A DNA stretch of 64,000 bases. Source: Pomacea canaliculata (Eukaryota; Mollusca; Gastropoda; Architaenioglossa; Ampullariidae). The notes under the pieces were generated by a model. It was not told the DNA's origin and did no database searches. It was given only the letters and a program-made list of their open reading frames with translations. Positions within the stretch are counted from its first letter, which is position 1. Each line of letters starts with the position of its first letter. The position numbers and the translations under genes were made by a program. The stretch spans positions 11,028,074 through 11,092,073 of the forward strand of contig NC_037595.1 in assembly GCF_003073045.1 (NCBI RefSeq), read 5' to 3'. This document shows positions 43,801-57,000 of this stretch, in pieces.

Positions 43801-46341
43801 CAAAAATGTTACATAGTAATGCAGATGTGTTATTACAGCTTATAGACTAATCGTGACGATGAACTTATAAATAACGAAATTAATAGTGTAACCTAAACTC
43901 ACACAGTGTGTAGGAAACCAGGAAAGCTCCTGTGTGGGCGGCGCCTTGCATAAAATACATGGAAAGAAAGACAATCATATTCGGGGCAGCAGCTGCCACG
44001 CCCCCAGCAAGTAACAGCATGGCCACGCCCACAAAAAACATCGGCCGACGTCCAAATCTGCCAAACAACGAAATCAGAAAAGAACTTCAAAGCGCTTTAC
44101 ATATGTCATACATAGATTAAATTATCAACAACCATGCACCACACTTGAATATAACAGACACGCTCACTTCTACAACAGACACTCATATACAAAGCAAATT
44201 ACAGACACGTTATGCACGCTCATGGTCAGGACAGGGTCACAAGGAGGTCATCGTTCTGAAAAGATACATCTTAAGTGGTAGGAGAATCAAAGTGACGAAG
44301 GTTGACGGGTAATCTGTTCCAAGTTGATGGGGCTTGGTAGGAGAGAGACCTCTGTCCATACATCTTTGTCTTAGTGGGACTCGCAGAAGCTTAGTGTCAG
44401 AAGATGACACAGAAGATGGTCCGTTACTTTAAGGCGGGTCACTTTTAAATGGTCCACCCCGTATAATTAAAGAACATGTGATGGACAGTGTTGCTCGACA
44501 GTGGGCGACCTATTGGGGAGGTAAAGGGCAGTGCAGGGGATTTCTAGCGTAAACGTTTCGCCCGTTGGACACGCTTGAAGATAATTCGTCTTGGACATAA
44601 CCTGCTTGGGATTCATTTGAATATATAACCGGGCAAACATCAGCTCGGGTGCACCACTGTGTTAATAGTTCGCTGCCTTGGATATAATTCACCTGTCAAC
44701 AGTGGGTGGGAAAAACCGTGCCGACGATTCACCGTCTTGGATATAACTCTGTGATGGTCTGTTCGACGGATTTCTGTACCGACAGTGTGGACCGAGGACC
44801 AGTTCGCCTCCGAAACGCAATCATGATTTAAAGTCATGCCTGTGCATGTTAATGGTTATGACATGAGCTTTTATGCAACATCTTTAGTTTCCGCACGGCT
44901 AAAGGTATTTGTTCTTTACAATACTACAGCGGTTACACCTGTCTCCACACTCAGATATTGTATTAAACTGGATTTTCACTGCGACCCCGTCCTGACCGTG
45001 AGCGTATATAATGTGTGTTTGTATTTTACCTTGTGTGTGTGTCAGTGTGTCTTTTGTAGAAGTGCAACGTGTCTGTTTAGTGCAAGTGTGTGGGCATGGT
45101 GTTAGTGATTCCGTTGATGTGGAAAGTTCTGTCTATCACTTCTGTACAGCGCTCTTAGCAAATCATTTGAATAACTGTTCTGATAATGATGCACCAGGCC
45201 ATTTCAGCTGACAAGTCTTACACATGTACATAAGATGCTTGTAAGACGCTTCCAGAGTAGAAGATGAGAGAAAAAACAAAAAAGTAATTCTTCGACAGAT
45301 GATAGAACCCTTTAATTATACAAACTGACTGCTATTCTTGCAATGCAAGGAGTAAGAATAAAACTTCACCTGTTAGAGAAACTACTCACCTGTCTGAGAG
45401 CTGCCCGAACACTACAGCTCCAACCAACCTTCCAGCAAAGAACACAGACTTGGAGGTACTGCGCCAAAACTTCTTCGTGCACACCAGCTTGAACTGGAAT
45501 ACACAACATAATATTATATACTACCGTGGATATACACATCAATGATAGGTACCAGTTCAAAAGAGCGCGTTGAAGCTAATAGCCTTCTTCTTCATAATAG
45601 GAAAATAGATCATCACAATGTGTATAATCATGTATGTGTTTATATATATATATATAATATTAACATTTATTAATAATAATGTATAGAATATACCTCCATG
45701 ATAAAAAAATTGTAAGATTTTCTTAATGATCGGGATTCACGTAAATTATTTTTAAAAATACCTTCTTGGGTAAAAATTGGTTTTAAGAGATTGAAAAACT
45801 TTGACGAAATATTACAATACGTTTTTATACTATGTCTGACTCCCATCCTATTCTGATTTCTAACTAAAACAGGAAGTAGAGTTTTCTTTGTATTCTTTAA
45901 ATTATACGACAGCGACGTCAATAGACAGACGTGAACCTCCGAAGTGATGGTGTTGTCGTACTGGTCTGTAGAAAACACGTAACCCGCCGGACATGCTTCT
46001 TGTGCTGCTGTACCGTTAGTGACGTCATTGTACAGGCCACTACTTCCGCTTTCGTCCACCCACTGCACACCTGTCAGCCTGTCCAGGGTGCTGTTCACAG
46101 AATACCGTTTGCAACCGCCTTCCTCTGGAATCAAGAGATCTTTCAGCTGCGATTGGTTGACGCCGTACCACGTGGCGTTGACGTCACTGATGGAGCAATG
46201 GAACCGGGGCACGGCTCCTACAAAGACCATGTTTAGCGCGTGCCACGCGGACAGGATGGCGAAGCCACAGAGCAACAGCAGGTGCACGCGCTGGTACCGA
46301 CCGAACTCCCCCAGCACTTGTAGAACGTCGTCCAGATGCAT
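40830..46341 (-). CDS. SLC22-family transporter, gene D (frameshift in last exon)
   Basis: Exons in transcript order: 46341-45937, 45493-45390, 44057-43903, 43418-43250, 43062-42838, 42649-42426, 41991-41883, 41045-40830. Marks: MHLDDVLQVLGEF start, Cys-bearing loop with an 8-residue insertion (around DESGSSGLYN) relative to B and C, DRFGRRP, SMELVGP, PESLRWLL. Genes B and C have five G (on the + strand) where D has four, at 40989-40992. The frame therefore ends at a TGA (40985-40987), giving 483 aa instead of about 535 and losing the last helices. Without this loss the exon would read to the usual EDVDYGESW. Either a young pseudogene or a homopolymer sequencing error. Introns align poorly with B and C, so D split off earlier, yet exon 5 is almost identical to gene B. 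Confidence 0.88.
44100..44830. repeat. Degenerate repeat region in intron 2 of gene D
   Basis: A motif of the type cgtcttggatataac recurs at about 44588, 44668 and 44734 with spacing of 65-80 bases, each with variations. It is preceded by a stretch with aagcgctttac near 44090. It looks like a worn tandem or nested repeat of unknown class and is absent from genes B and C. Confidence 0.35.
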
Positions 46342-47970
46342 GCTGGGTAAAGGATGACAACTGAGAGAAAGAGAATATTTTTTTTTTATCCATCATTTGT
46401 TATATCGGTAAACGCTAATTAGTTTGATGCTGCTGTTAGTCTTAATAGCAACAACAACAACAACAACAAATGTATCACAGCTGTTATATTTTCATCCCCA
46501 TGCCTGGATGCACGCAAGCACACCTGTGAACGAAGTACCTCCTATGTGAAGGTTAGATGCTGCTTAAAAAAAAAATAGGGTGCAACGAGTTTCAAACAGA
46601 TGTGATATATTTAGCTTTTTGTCAACCTCGTCAACAAACAAGGGTAGGAAACAGATGCGTTTAAGGTTACTTGTAAACAAACATTCACACAGCACACCCT
46701 ACTCAGGAGAAATCAGTAAAATAATTCTTAATTGAAACAAACACGGAAGTAAACATGCGAATGACGCACAATCAAAACTAAATCGTAATCTAACATTAGA
46801 CTGGGAAAAAAACCGATAAAAATAACAGAAGAAGCTACAGATCAAAACAAAATACTTGACCGATAAAAAAGAGAACAGCATAGAATTGTGTTTACGAATA
46901 CCTCTATAGCGACTAACCTTGCAAAGACAACTTACAGCTTCGGAATCTGTTGTCGTTTGTAATCTCTCCTTGACCGCACGAGCACTCCTCTCCCATGTAT
47001 CACCTTCTACGAGGTAATTCTGTGGCGTGACAGATTTTTACTACCAGCAAACTCAGGCTAGAGTAATGATCCTCTTTTTCTCAGGTGGCAACAGGTCAAG
47101 GAACTGAATCCCTACACTTGGTCAACTCTCGTGGACCTTGACTGTCGGCCCGGGGCAGCAGACGCTCGATCGGATGTAAGCAGAAACCTTTCAGCTCTCG
47201 GTGTGGTTAGGGACTGAGTCGTAAAGACGACAAAGATTGTACTTCCACATCAGGCGACCTCACGGACCTGGGTAGGAGAGGTATGGTGGTTGGGTGGGTG
47301 AATTTCCCGCCGAAAACATCTCGCGTCTTCTGAAAATTATATTAAAAAAAGGGGGTTTTGAAGTTTGGGCTTACACTCAAATTCCAGACTGTGTTATATA
47401 TATTTGTTAAAATGTTTGTCATCTACAGTGGAATAAAGCAAAGTATAAATTAAGAAAAAAAGATTTGTAGTGGTAGCGTGACCGATGGACAGGCTGTGCT
47501 GCGTGGGACTTGTTGACTGTCGCTCAAGAGAGGTCACTGGTCTCCCGCTGCGTCCATTTAGTCATCCCTCCCATCTCCCCCTCCCATTGCTCCCACTTTT
47601 CCCTCTTACTCCTTGACGACTCGTAGGGGTTGATAGCGCAGGTCAGCCAGTACAGGTCAAGAGAGTGAATGAAGAATGAGTTTACGACGTCCTGTCTCCT
47701 TTGCGAATTCGTTTTGGGTTGTCTTCCCATCGTACGCGAACTTATTATCATTAAAAATAATTTTAATGTTTGCAAGAAAATTTCTAAGAATACTTACACA
47801 AGAACGAGGTCGTCTGTAGAAGGCATGTCTATGCCGATGATCGAGTTTTAGAGAACGCGTACTTTAAGGAAAAGATTGCTGTATTTGTAAACTGTTTTGA
47901 ACAGAAAACAAATAAGAGTGTACTCCATCTACAAAAGAATATAACTTTCAAATATATGTAATTGGAATCT
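46342..47970. other. 5' flank of gene D and intergenic DNA; no gene seen
   Basis: Holds a short (CAA)n run near 46450 and otherwise unremarkable sequence. A TTTACCCAG directly before the gene D ATG may be an acceptor from an upstream non-coding exon, as in B and C. No such exon was identified. Confidence 0.45.
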
Positions 47971-47973
47971 CAC

Positions 47974-48159
47974 CACAAGGGTCAGTCAGGTACATTTCAG
48001 ATGCATTTGGTGGCAGGCCGTCAAACAAACACATCATTAAAAATACTTCTTTGTTGTCCAACTTGTCAGCAGGTGATATAAGATGAAGTTCTTTTTCATC
48101 AAGCAAAATTAAGCACTCCAAATTTAACCCATGGGAAAAAGAGGCTGCATCCACATCAA
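47974..48159 (-). CDS. Possible exon of an unrecognised gene
   Basis: A 186-bp stretch on the - strand is bounded by a pyrimidine-rich acceptor (TCGTGTTTTCAAG) and a good donor (TTGTG/GTGAGA). It is open in one frame with phase 1 at both ends. The product contains LNLECLILLDEKELHLISPA and VFLMMCLFDGLPPNASEMYL. I do not recognise the family. A donor-like sequence at about 49073 on the same strand (CAGAAAG/GTAGGT) would match its phase but has no clear exon behind it. It could be a single exon of a dispersed gene, a relic, or chance. Confidence 0.3.
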
Positions 48160-50975
48160 CTTGAAAACACGAGAAAATAGCCTCTGTACCAATTCATGTT
48201 GAGAGGGTTCGCAGAAAGTTTAGTATTTGGCAGTCTAACCCTAACCCAGTCTAAAGTCACCATTGACCTGATGACAACAAAGCCTGGTGGTGATAATCCA
48301 GCCACAAACAGAACAATTTAGCCTTGTTGCTGCATTGAGCTGGTTTCTGGGACTCGGAGTCAATTGTGTTATCTTTACTAGCAATTTAGTAGATTGTGAA
48401 CACGCACGTGTCGAAAACGGATTGCAATCAGCCCAAAGCAGCGGCTCTGTCCATTTCCCATACCCAAGGTTCTCCATCCCCAAAGTTAAGACACTATTGC
48501 TCACCTGGTGTAAGTATTATTTTCGTGTAAATCATTCTTTGTACCTACATATATACAAAATTACCTAGTCACCTGCTCAATACCCACATATTCACGTATC
48601 TATCTACCAATAATATAATTGGCTGCATCCTATACTAGCCCAACTCCTTTATCAACTATAACAGCCAAAATATCAGCCAAAATATATGTACAGTCAGGTC
48701 AAGCATGTTTTCTTTATTTTTTTCTTGTTTATTGTTTTAGTCGTGAGGTTTATTTCGTTGTATCACTCCGTTAGCAGCCAGTCCACTAGCAGTGCATGTT
48801 ACCAAGGATACAGCCCAAACATACACGCTCTCTCTTGTATACACACACACAAGACATCCCCTTACCACAAACGTTTAATAATGAAAAAAATGATGAGTTC
48901 ATTATATATTCAATGTGAAATTGCAGATAGTCTTTCTAAAGCATTTCATTCATTGCATATTTAATATGCAGCTTTGCAAACATCACGTTCAACAAATTTG
49001 ACCAACAGACGGGAAGAAAAATGAACACGCAAACAAAACAGTTTAAATAAATAAACTTAACATTAATAAGACCTACCTTTCTGACTTCTGGTCTGCTTTG
49101 AAGTCAAAGGTGTGTCGAGCTCACACCACAGGTTTCCGCTCGTTCCGTCCAACTACTCCCCTGCAGCAGTGTATGATCGACAGCGTCGACGTTGTCAACG
49201 TCGTTTGTAATGAAGTACCGGTCGCGAGTACTTAATATTACGTACACAGAAAAAAACTTCACCTGGCCCAAGCTGGCTGAGCCACTCTCAATCTTTTATG
49301 CACTGTGAGCATATAATAAGTTCTTAATTTCCATGATCACTTTAATTTCATTTATTTCGTCCGTCTCTCTTTCTCTTGTCTTATTTTCCCCTCCCTCCCA
49401 CTTTCAAACGCCTCATCTGGGTTCGACCGAAAGGTCAAAGTGCGACCCAGTTCAACACGCGCACGACTGATCATGAAGCGAGTACGGACTCGATCGCAGT
49501 AGCATGCAATAGTTAAGTACCGTTTTTTTTTTCCCTTAGAAAAGGTCTTGTGCCTGCATTGATCAGGAGCCGGGTGCATGGTACCCGAGTAAACCGCTAG
49601 TTGTTTTAGTAACGAAGACTCCGACATGTTGAAAGGTAGCGCTGAAACCAGTTTTAGTCTGACTGGACTTATCATTCCTCGGGTGTCCATACACTTTTTG
49701 TTTGTTTGACCGACTGCCTGCTTGAAGGGGGTAGACGAGAAAAAGAGAGACATGCGCCGGAGCACGCGCGATCCCAACCATGGGATATGGCAACCAGTAC
49801 AGGAATCCTCCAAGCTGAGATTTCAACTCTGTGTGGGTGTGTGATTAGGTCTCACCATCGATCTTGCGTAATGACTTGAACTATTAGTGCGGTTTCTTCA
49901 CTTGTACACACCTCACACCCACCCGTCCACCTCTTTCTTTCACCGTCAGAGAGAGAAAGAACAGGAAGACAGAAGAGTTATGATCGACCCACTGACACTT
50001 CAGTCATCGCAAACAATTGTCAGCAGAAGCGGTCGACATGGTTAATGTTAGATGTTGCCAGCGATGCCACGGATCAAAGTTGGTCGGGTACACCTCTTAA
50101 AGCCGTTCTTAACTGGCCAAAGTGCTAAGATTCAAGACTCGAGACTCCTTATTCTGTCACACTCTGTGGGGTATTGAGATATTAAATAAAATTTTTAAAA
50201 AATCCTTACATGTTCACACACATTCCTATCTTCATAAATAGTATTTATCTTGACATACACTCACTGGTTGGTTTATGACAGCTAATTAGAAACCACCACA
50301 AGCATGTAAAGTCTATGGAGCCATTCATTTCTAGGGGTGTCTGCCTTAATGTTTGAACGGAGTACAATCACATGCACAGAGCCAAATCGCATTTCAAGGA
50401 GAGAAGGGTATGTGGCTTAGGGTGGATTGTTGTTGTCGGCTCGTCAAAACTAAAATATTCAGTCATACCATCTTTTGCATAACGGTGTCGCCCGGCAACT
50501 GACCGACAGAGAGAATTTTCTTATTGCTTTGTTGAGCCGCCCTAAGGGTTAAAGTTCAAAGTCTTTGTAACAAACAAATGTTGCGATTTGGGCGAAGGTG
50601 TTCACATAAGATTCACAGGGAACCAATGGCTTGGGGGCAAACGCTCAGAGCATTGAAACTTTGGTGAAAAAGTGAGTAACAAGAAACGTAGGTCCAGTTA
50701 AAAACCTTTATAATTTGACTTTTTATCATGTGATGATACATTTCCACTCAATAATTAACGTAGGCTGAACAGAAGGCCTACTTTATTTTTAATTTTAAAA
50801 AAATGTGTATCGTTAGTGTCAGTATGACAAACAATTTAAGCTCTAATAAATGTTGCTGCTTGGATTTTACCCTCTTATAACCTACACTTCTTTATCGCGC
50901 TTCTTCCTTCAGTCGCGGTGTGTGCGAATAAAGTTACAAATTATTAGAATTTGGGAGAGAAAGGGAGAAGAAATT
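48160..50975. other. Intergenic; no gene recognised
   Basis: Open frames of 80-150 codons occur (for example 49352-49813 on the - strand) but lack family features, convincing splice sites or codon bias. A poly(T) run lies at about 49524. Confidence 0.45.
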
Positions 50976-51141
50976 GGTGTTTACGCCGAACCAGCAACTA
51001 AGGCTATATCACGGCAAGCAGGCACCAATATATATGGATGCCACATGTTGAGAAAGAACAGCGTGCCCGAGACGAGAACTGAACCGAGGAAAGCCAACCT
51101 TTAGTTTGGCGACAGGCGCTAACAGCTGCGCCACCGGGCCA
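50976..51141 (-). repeat. tRNA-derived SINE
   Basis: On the - strand GGCCCGGTGGCGCAGCTGTT begins a tRNA-like head with an A box (TGGCGCAGCTGTTAGCG). A B-box-like GGTTCAGTTCTCG follows about 50 bases further. A body of about 100 bases then ends in gctggttcggcgtaaacacc. Part of the body recurs at 51469-51567, which supports a repeat family. The element is short and without a clear tail. Confidence 0.7.
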
Positions 51142-51468
51142 CCCACATTAGAGGACAGCTAATAGCGAACTCGACAACTGATGCTGAAAGCTGTCCGCAA
51201 GTAAACTATTAGTTACACCAATGTGTAGGAAATTTATGTTTTCATATAAATGTAAATCTGGTGTGACTTCTGACGTCACTAACTCGCAACATATGCAGGA
51301 GCCGCTGTTGCTACTGAAGTGTTGCACAACCAGCGAGTCGACCGTTGTCCCCGGGAAGAGGTCACAACCTTTTCTAAGCCCAGACAAGAACTTCAGTGCT
51401 CACGTGCTTGGATCTCGTTAGCGGAATAAACTTCTTCGATCATAATTTGAAAGGTAGTGGTGATATGT

Positions 51469-51567
51469 GTGTGTTTACGCCGAGCCAGCAACTAATGTTA
51501 GATCATGGCGAGACAGGTAGCCCTGTAAACAGATACAAGCAGAGAAAACCAGCGTGCCCGAGACTAG
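51469..51567 (-). repeat. SINE body fragment, second copy
   Basis: gtgtttacgccgagccagca through gcgtgcccgagac matches the body of the SINE at 50976-51141 in the same orientation. The tRNA head is missing. Divergence is high, so the fragment is old or belongs to a sister subfamily. Confidence 0.6.
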
Positions 51568-51569
51568 AG

Positions 51570-54050
51570 TATATGAATAATTTTGCATGAGGATACAATA
51601 TACGAAGTATCATAATTACCCACGTTAATAATGTGTATATATATAAGCTGCACATTTAAATTTAAAAAGACGCCAATTGCAGTTCAAGAGTTTGTAGCGA
51701 GGTTCTAACCTATGGTGTAGGTGTGAACACTGTCGGAATGCCCCGTTGCTAAAGTGAACTAGTTTCGCAATCCTGTCAACAGTGCAAGCCGCGTGTTCTC
51801 CCTGACATTGGTGCTGTGAGAACATTCTCGCACACAGTGAATCCCGTGCACCAGTGACTAAGGGATCTGCCAAGATGTTTGGGCCCGTCTCCAAGGCCTG
51901 CGGAAAATGTTTGCACTATTGATTCCAAGAGTCCTGCGGGTCAATGGAAAGGTCAATCAGGGAATATTGCGAACACATTCAGCACGCTGCGGTTCCAGGT
52001 GACATGCTTTGCACACGACTGAAAAGACGCGGCGGCAAATGTCTACCAACATTTCACAATAAACTCAGACCAGTCATTAAAGTCAAACTTCGTGTCTAAC
52101 TTCATTCACACACGCACACACACACGCGCGCACAGAGAGGGTTCTTCTGAACATCAAAACAAGTCAAATTCTTTAAAAAATATTTACATCTTAGTTCTTG
52201 ATTTCTGTACATCATAAAACACATTATTGAAAGAACTTGACTCTTGAACTGACAGCTTTGATTTGGCTCATCCCAGTGAGGGGAGATGCAGAAAATAGGG
52301 GGAAAATAAACTCCTATGAGGTATACCGAGTATATGAACAAATAATGAATTGCATGACAGGATAAATATGCTATATAACACAGAAAACACAGCATCAACA
52401 CAAAAAAGGGTACAATTTTAAACTTTTAAAAAGCCAAAAAGTTTGTAATCTAAGGGAAAGTTAGTTGAGTGGCCAAGGAACAAACTGCATTTCCCTGTTG
52501 TTCAAGAGATCTTCATGCATGCATGTACATACTAACGCGTACACACTCACACACTGTGTTAACAGCAAGCATTAAAGTGTCCAGTGCCCTACATGACAAA
52601 CAGAAAGCCATGTCCTGTACTGTAGCTCCTTTACTTCAGAAGCGTCCCTGCATTATCATTAGAGCTTGCCACAAGCTTAAGCTTAGTATTAGTCCCTTGT
52701 TCGATGAGGTCAAAGGGCAAATGGGGAGGTGGACTGGATGAGAGAGAAATGTGACGTGTGCAAAGTTTAAAAGAATTACTAGGAAGGGGGAGGGGAGTGG
52801 AAGCATCTGAAATATGCGCTTAGCGGGAAAGAAAATTATCTAGAGCTTTGAGTCCTGAGAATGTAAGCAAGTCTTATCTTTTTATAATTTGTGGGCATCA
52901 CTCATAAGTTCCTGGGTGGACGAAATTTTTTCCTGAATTTGGTCAATTTTTGAATAGGTGGCGTTGTAAAATTATTGTCTTACCAACATGCTCCCAACTA
53001 CAATTACTGAACACGTCTTTTATGAAATGTTAAACAGGCATAAGAAGCCTGGCTTGAGGGACTGCAAATGGATGGCTTTTACTGATCTCATCCTGATGTT
53101 GAAGCACTGATGGGAAAGTTAAAAAAAAATCTGCTTGAAGTAAGGGTTCTATGACATATCAATAACAGACTGAACAATATCAAAAACACAAGACACTAAT
53201 GATGTGCTTATCACAGGCAGGGTACTTACAGCCCAGCTGATCTATTGTCTATTTAAGGCAATCTGTTTCGCACTGATGCATGTACGCATGACAGTATATG
53301 GAGGATGTATCGCTCTGTGTACTGATATGCAGGTGTTGACAATATATGCATACACAAATACATACACAAAACAAGTAACACTCCGCTTCAAACAAAACAT
53401 GATGATGCCATGTAAAGAGACCTATGTACTTAAGAGATATTTTATGGTAAATCAAATCTTAAAAAAAAAAAGCAATCTATATTTGGTGCTGGCACCAATG
53501 TAAAGACTTTCACAATACCATACATGACTTTTACATGCATTCTGAGAGACAAGCATTTCACCATTAATATTTCTACACTGAAACTGAATCATGATAGGCC
53601 TGTATATAGTCAATGGTATTAAATGGTCCTTGTGATAGCAACTGTTTCACAAACACACCCATTAAATCATCTATTACAATCACCTCAACATATGAAGACC
53701 AAAGAAGCACCTGTGACTATGCAAAGTTTTCCCCTGGAGGGTGCTCTACAAAAACTTTTCAGTGTTTTCCAAATGCTAGGACAGTTCAGATAACAGATAA
53801 ACATCTGCCCTTTGATAGGAAAGAAGGGAGACAAATGCGGGAAGGGAGGTAAGGGTGCTTGTCAGGCTAGATGAAAGCAGGTAAGCAAACATGACCATTA
53901 TTGTATGTGCTCCTCACCTCCCTCCCATTGGTCAAACTGTACTTTGCCACATGGTAGAAGTTTGGTCTTTAAATAAAACAGCATATGTCACTCAGATCTT
54001 ATAACTTTGATTAAAAGCAGTTCATACATTACTACAGTGTCTATAAAGTC
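51570..54050. other. Intergenic; no gene recognised
   Basis: AT-rich sequence with a (CA)n run near 52110. It forms the upstream flank of the Rab-like locus. I could not place a promoter or a better P-loop exon for that locus here. Confidence 0.45.
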
Positions 54051-54054
54051 AAAC

Positions 54055-57000
54055 ATGACAGAAAACAAAGCACTGGTAAGTATTCTCTAGTTGCTGCTGT
54101 AGCTTCTTAGAAATAGCCTCAAGAGTTTGCAAACCACAGAAAATTCAATTACTATGGATGAAACATCTTTCAAAATAACTAGGAAAACAGTATTAAGAAC
54201 AATTTTGAGCACAATCGTTTTACAGGAGGAAGAACTAGATCATCATTCTCATCAAGAGAACATTGATGAGATACCTCATGAAAATGAGGCGAAAATCAAG
54301 TAGAATGTGTGCATTGATGACCCATAAGCAAATGACAGAGAAGCATGTACTGGACAGGTGGAGAAGAACTCCAGGTGATTTGCAGGAGGCTGACTGCACC
54401 TGCAGGATCGATCGAGGCATATACAGTACCAGATGTGATCATTAAAGTCTAGTGTCATCATCCAAACCTAGAGCAATGCTTGAAATGTTTACATGTAGAC
54501 TTGTTCTGGAAATAAACTGAATGATCACATTGTTATATTTGGACCATTGCAGGGAAAACGTCTATCATTCGGCGATACACTGAGGGTAAAGTTTATCAAA
54601 TCTGAATTTGATTTTTTTATTTATCATCTGGCATAAATTAAAATATTTCTTTATTTCCTTATTCTGTATTAACAAAGCTATATTTTACATTTTCCTTCCC
54701 CTTTCTGTTTGTTTTTATTTTTTTAAATAGAAGGCAGATTTTGAAATAAATGTTGCCCCTAACTTTGATATTAAGAATTTATTGATATATTAGAATTTCA
54801 ACAGCCAGTCCACAATTGAGAGCATAAAGTATTTTCATTGCACAATCACTGATGACAAAAGTTGATGAAAAACATTCCCCCCTCCCCCGGAAGCCAGCAA
54901 TCATAATCCTTGCTAAATAGAAAGATATACTTGTCTAGTTATCTTTTCTTCATTCTTTCCCTTGTCATTTTTTAAGGCTACTTCTCCCCCAATTACAAAC
55001 TGACCATTGGAGTGGATTTTGCCCTGAAGAGCATTGACTGGACTGAATCGACCAAAGTTAGCTTACAGCTGTGGTCAGTATAGATATCTTTTTTACTATT
55101 CATCTCTTCGGATGAAATTAATCTTGCAAGGTAGCTTTTTAATATCAGTGTGTTGATCACAAAAGTCAAATTCATGTACATAATATTCTGCTCATCATTT
55201 TATTAGTTTCCACATATTGTTTACAGGCTCTCACATAACAATAATATTAAAGAGAACATTTTCTTTTTTTAGAGTTGGGGAAGGAAAGCATTTAAATTTT
55301 TATTTTATTTTTATATTGAATTATGTCTTGATATTTAAAAAAAGTTTTGCTTTAGGGATATTGCTGGACACGAGCGTTTTGGACACATGACCTGAGTATA
55401 CTACAAATATGCGTAAGTATTTGCTTTAAACTTTCTCTTTTTTGAACAGTTGAAAATTACATTTACTTACTGAGATTTGTTAAAGCTCGTACACATAACC
55501 ACTTGGCCTTATGATGAAATCTAGTCATCATTTTGTGACAGGTGATAAATTCAGGATCATTATTATTTGAGCATGAAAAGGTTGGTTTTCTGGAAAACTT
55601 GACACAACTTCAGCTTGCAAAAATTTTAAGACCTGTCTGCATTTTTGTCTTGGATGCTTTAGCACTATCTACATGAACTGTTTTGATGAGAAAAATTGAT
55701 TTTCCTAGTTACAGTATGAGATAAAAAAACTAGACCAAAACTTACCCCAGCTAAACAGTTTGATTGACAAGGATTTTTCATATAGATATAATTATATAAC
55801 AGATGAATAGGATTATGAATTAAGAATTATTTAACTTTCAGAATTGCTGCCATTGTTGTATTTGATTTGTCCAGGTAGGTGCATCATTTCATTTTCTTTC
55901 AAAAATCATAATTACAGATCAGTAAGTCTATCAACCTACAGCAAAAATTGTAAATTTCATATTCCACGTTTACATTCAAAAAATGATACTGAGAAAACAT
56001 GTAACTTGAAACTGTCTTTAGCAGTATGGGAAGAGGGATAGCGGCTTCATCTTCTCAAGTGGAAAATGTGACTGATACTATCAGTATTACATATAGCCAG
56101 TAGGAGTCTATGTGTTCTACTCCATAAAGCACCTTTTATTACGGAAATTACATGATAGAGTGGAAGACATGACCGTGACTGAGATTCTCATTCACAACTT
56201 TTTGAACACTGTGAAATTGTGATTAATACATAAGAATATGTTATAAACTGCCTCTGCCTTGACAGTGCCATTTCACGAATAAAAGGGAGATAAAACAATG
56301 ATGAGATAGACAGCAGGAGAGAAAATGGGATGAGAGGGAGTGGGAGATTGTGTACAAGTATGAGTAGTTTTCTTTGATACATAAAGTACTTTTTATGTGT
56401 TTTCGCTCTCAGACCAGCAACATTTGATGCTGTCATAAAGGTGAGCACTGTTTATTTCCAGCAGTCTTCGAGCTTATTGTTCAGAATAAGTATTTGTTGA
56501 TGGTTTGTTTCTTGAGTCATAATTGTCTTGTTTTATATATCTCAGCATACTAATTCCATGATTTTAGACACTTAGGCAACTTGTTAAATCATTCCATGGC
56601 AAATGAAATATCAAGATCGGAAAGGATGTCATATTCTGGTAAAATTTTTTTGAAAAAGTCATTTCCTGTTCATTATATGTATTTATTAATCTTAATGCTT
56701 CATATTAAATAATCCTAGACATCAAAATACTATTATAACTATACATATTTCTGCCTGCAGTGGCTGGATGATGTAAACTCCAAGGTGATGTTAGCCAACG
56801 AACAACCAGTACCTGTCCTGCTACTAGCAAACAAGGTACCATTCTTATTTTATCTGTGAGGGATCAATATAATAATTAACAACCTGCTCTTAATGAAGAA
56901 AAAAAGTAAAGGTCATTCCCTGACCTTTTCAGGTCATTGGGGCACGTGGTGTTCGAGACTCTTTTTTTTCTGCTTGCCAGCGTTAGGTGAGGGCAGTGTC

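Noticed and set aside
48241-48504. 87-codon frame on the - strand starting near a GTGAGC
   Set aside because: The opposite strand is equally open, and no homology or consistent exon could be built.
49352-49826. 153-codon and 87-codon open frames on the - strand
   Set aside because: Composition and lack of splice context or family motifs suggest chance frames.
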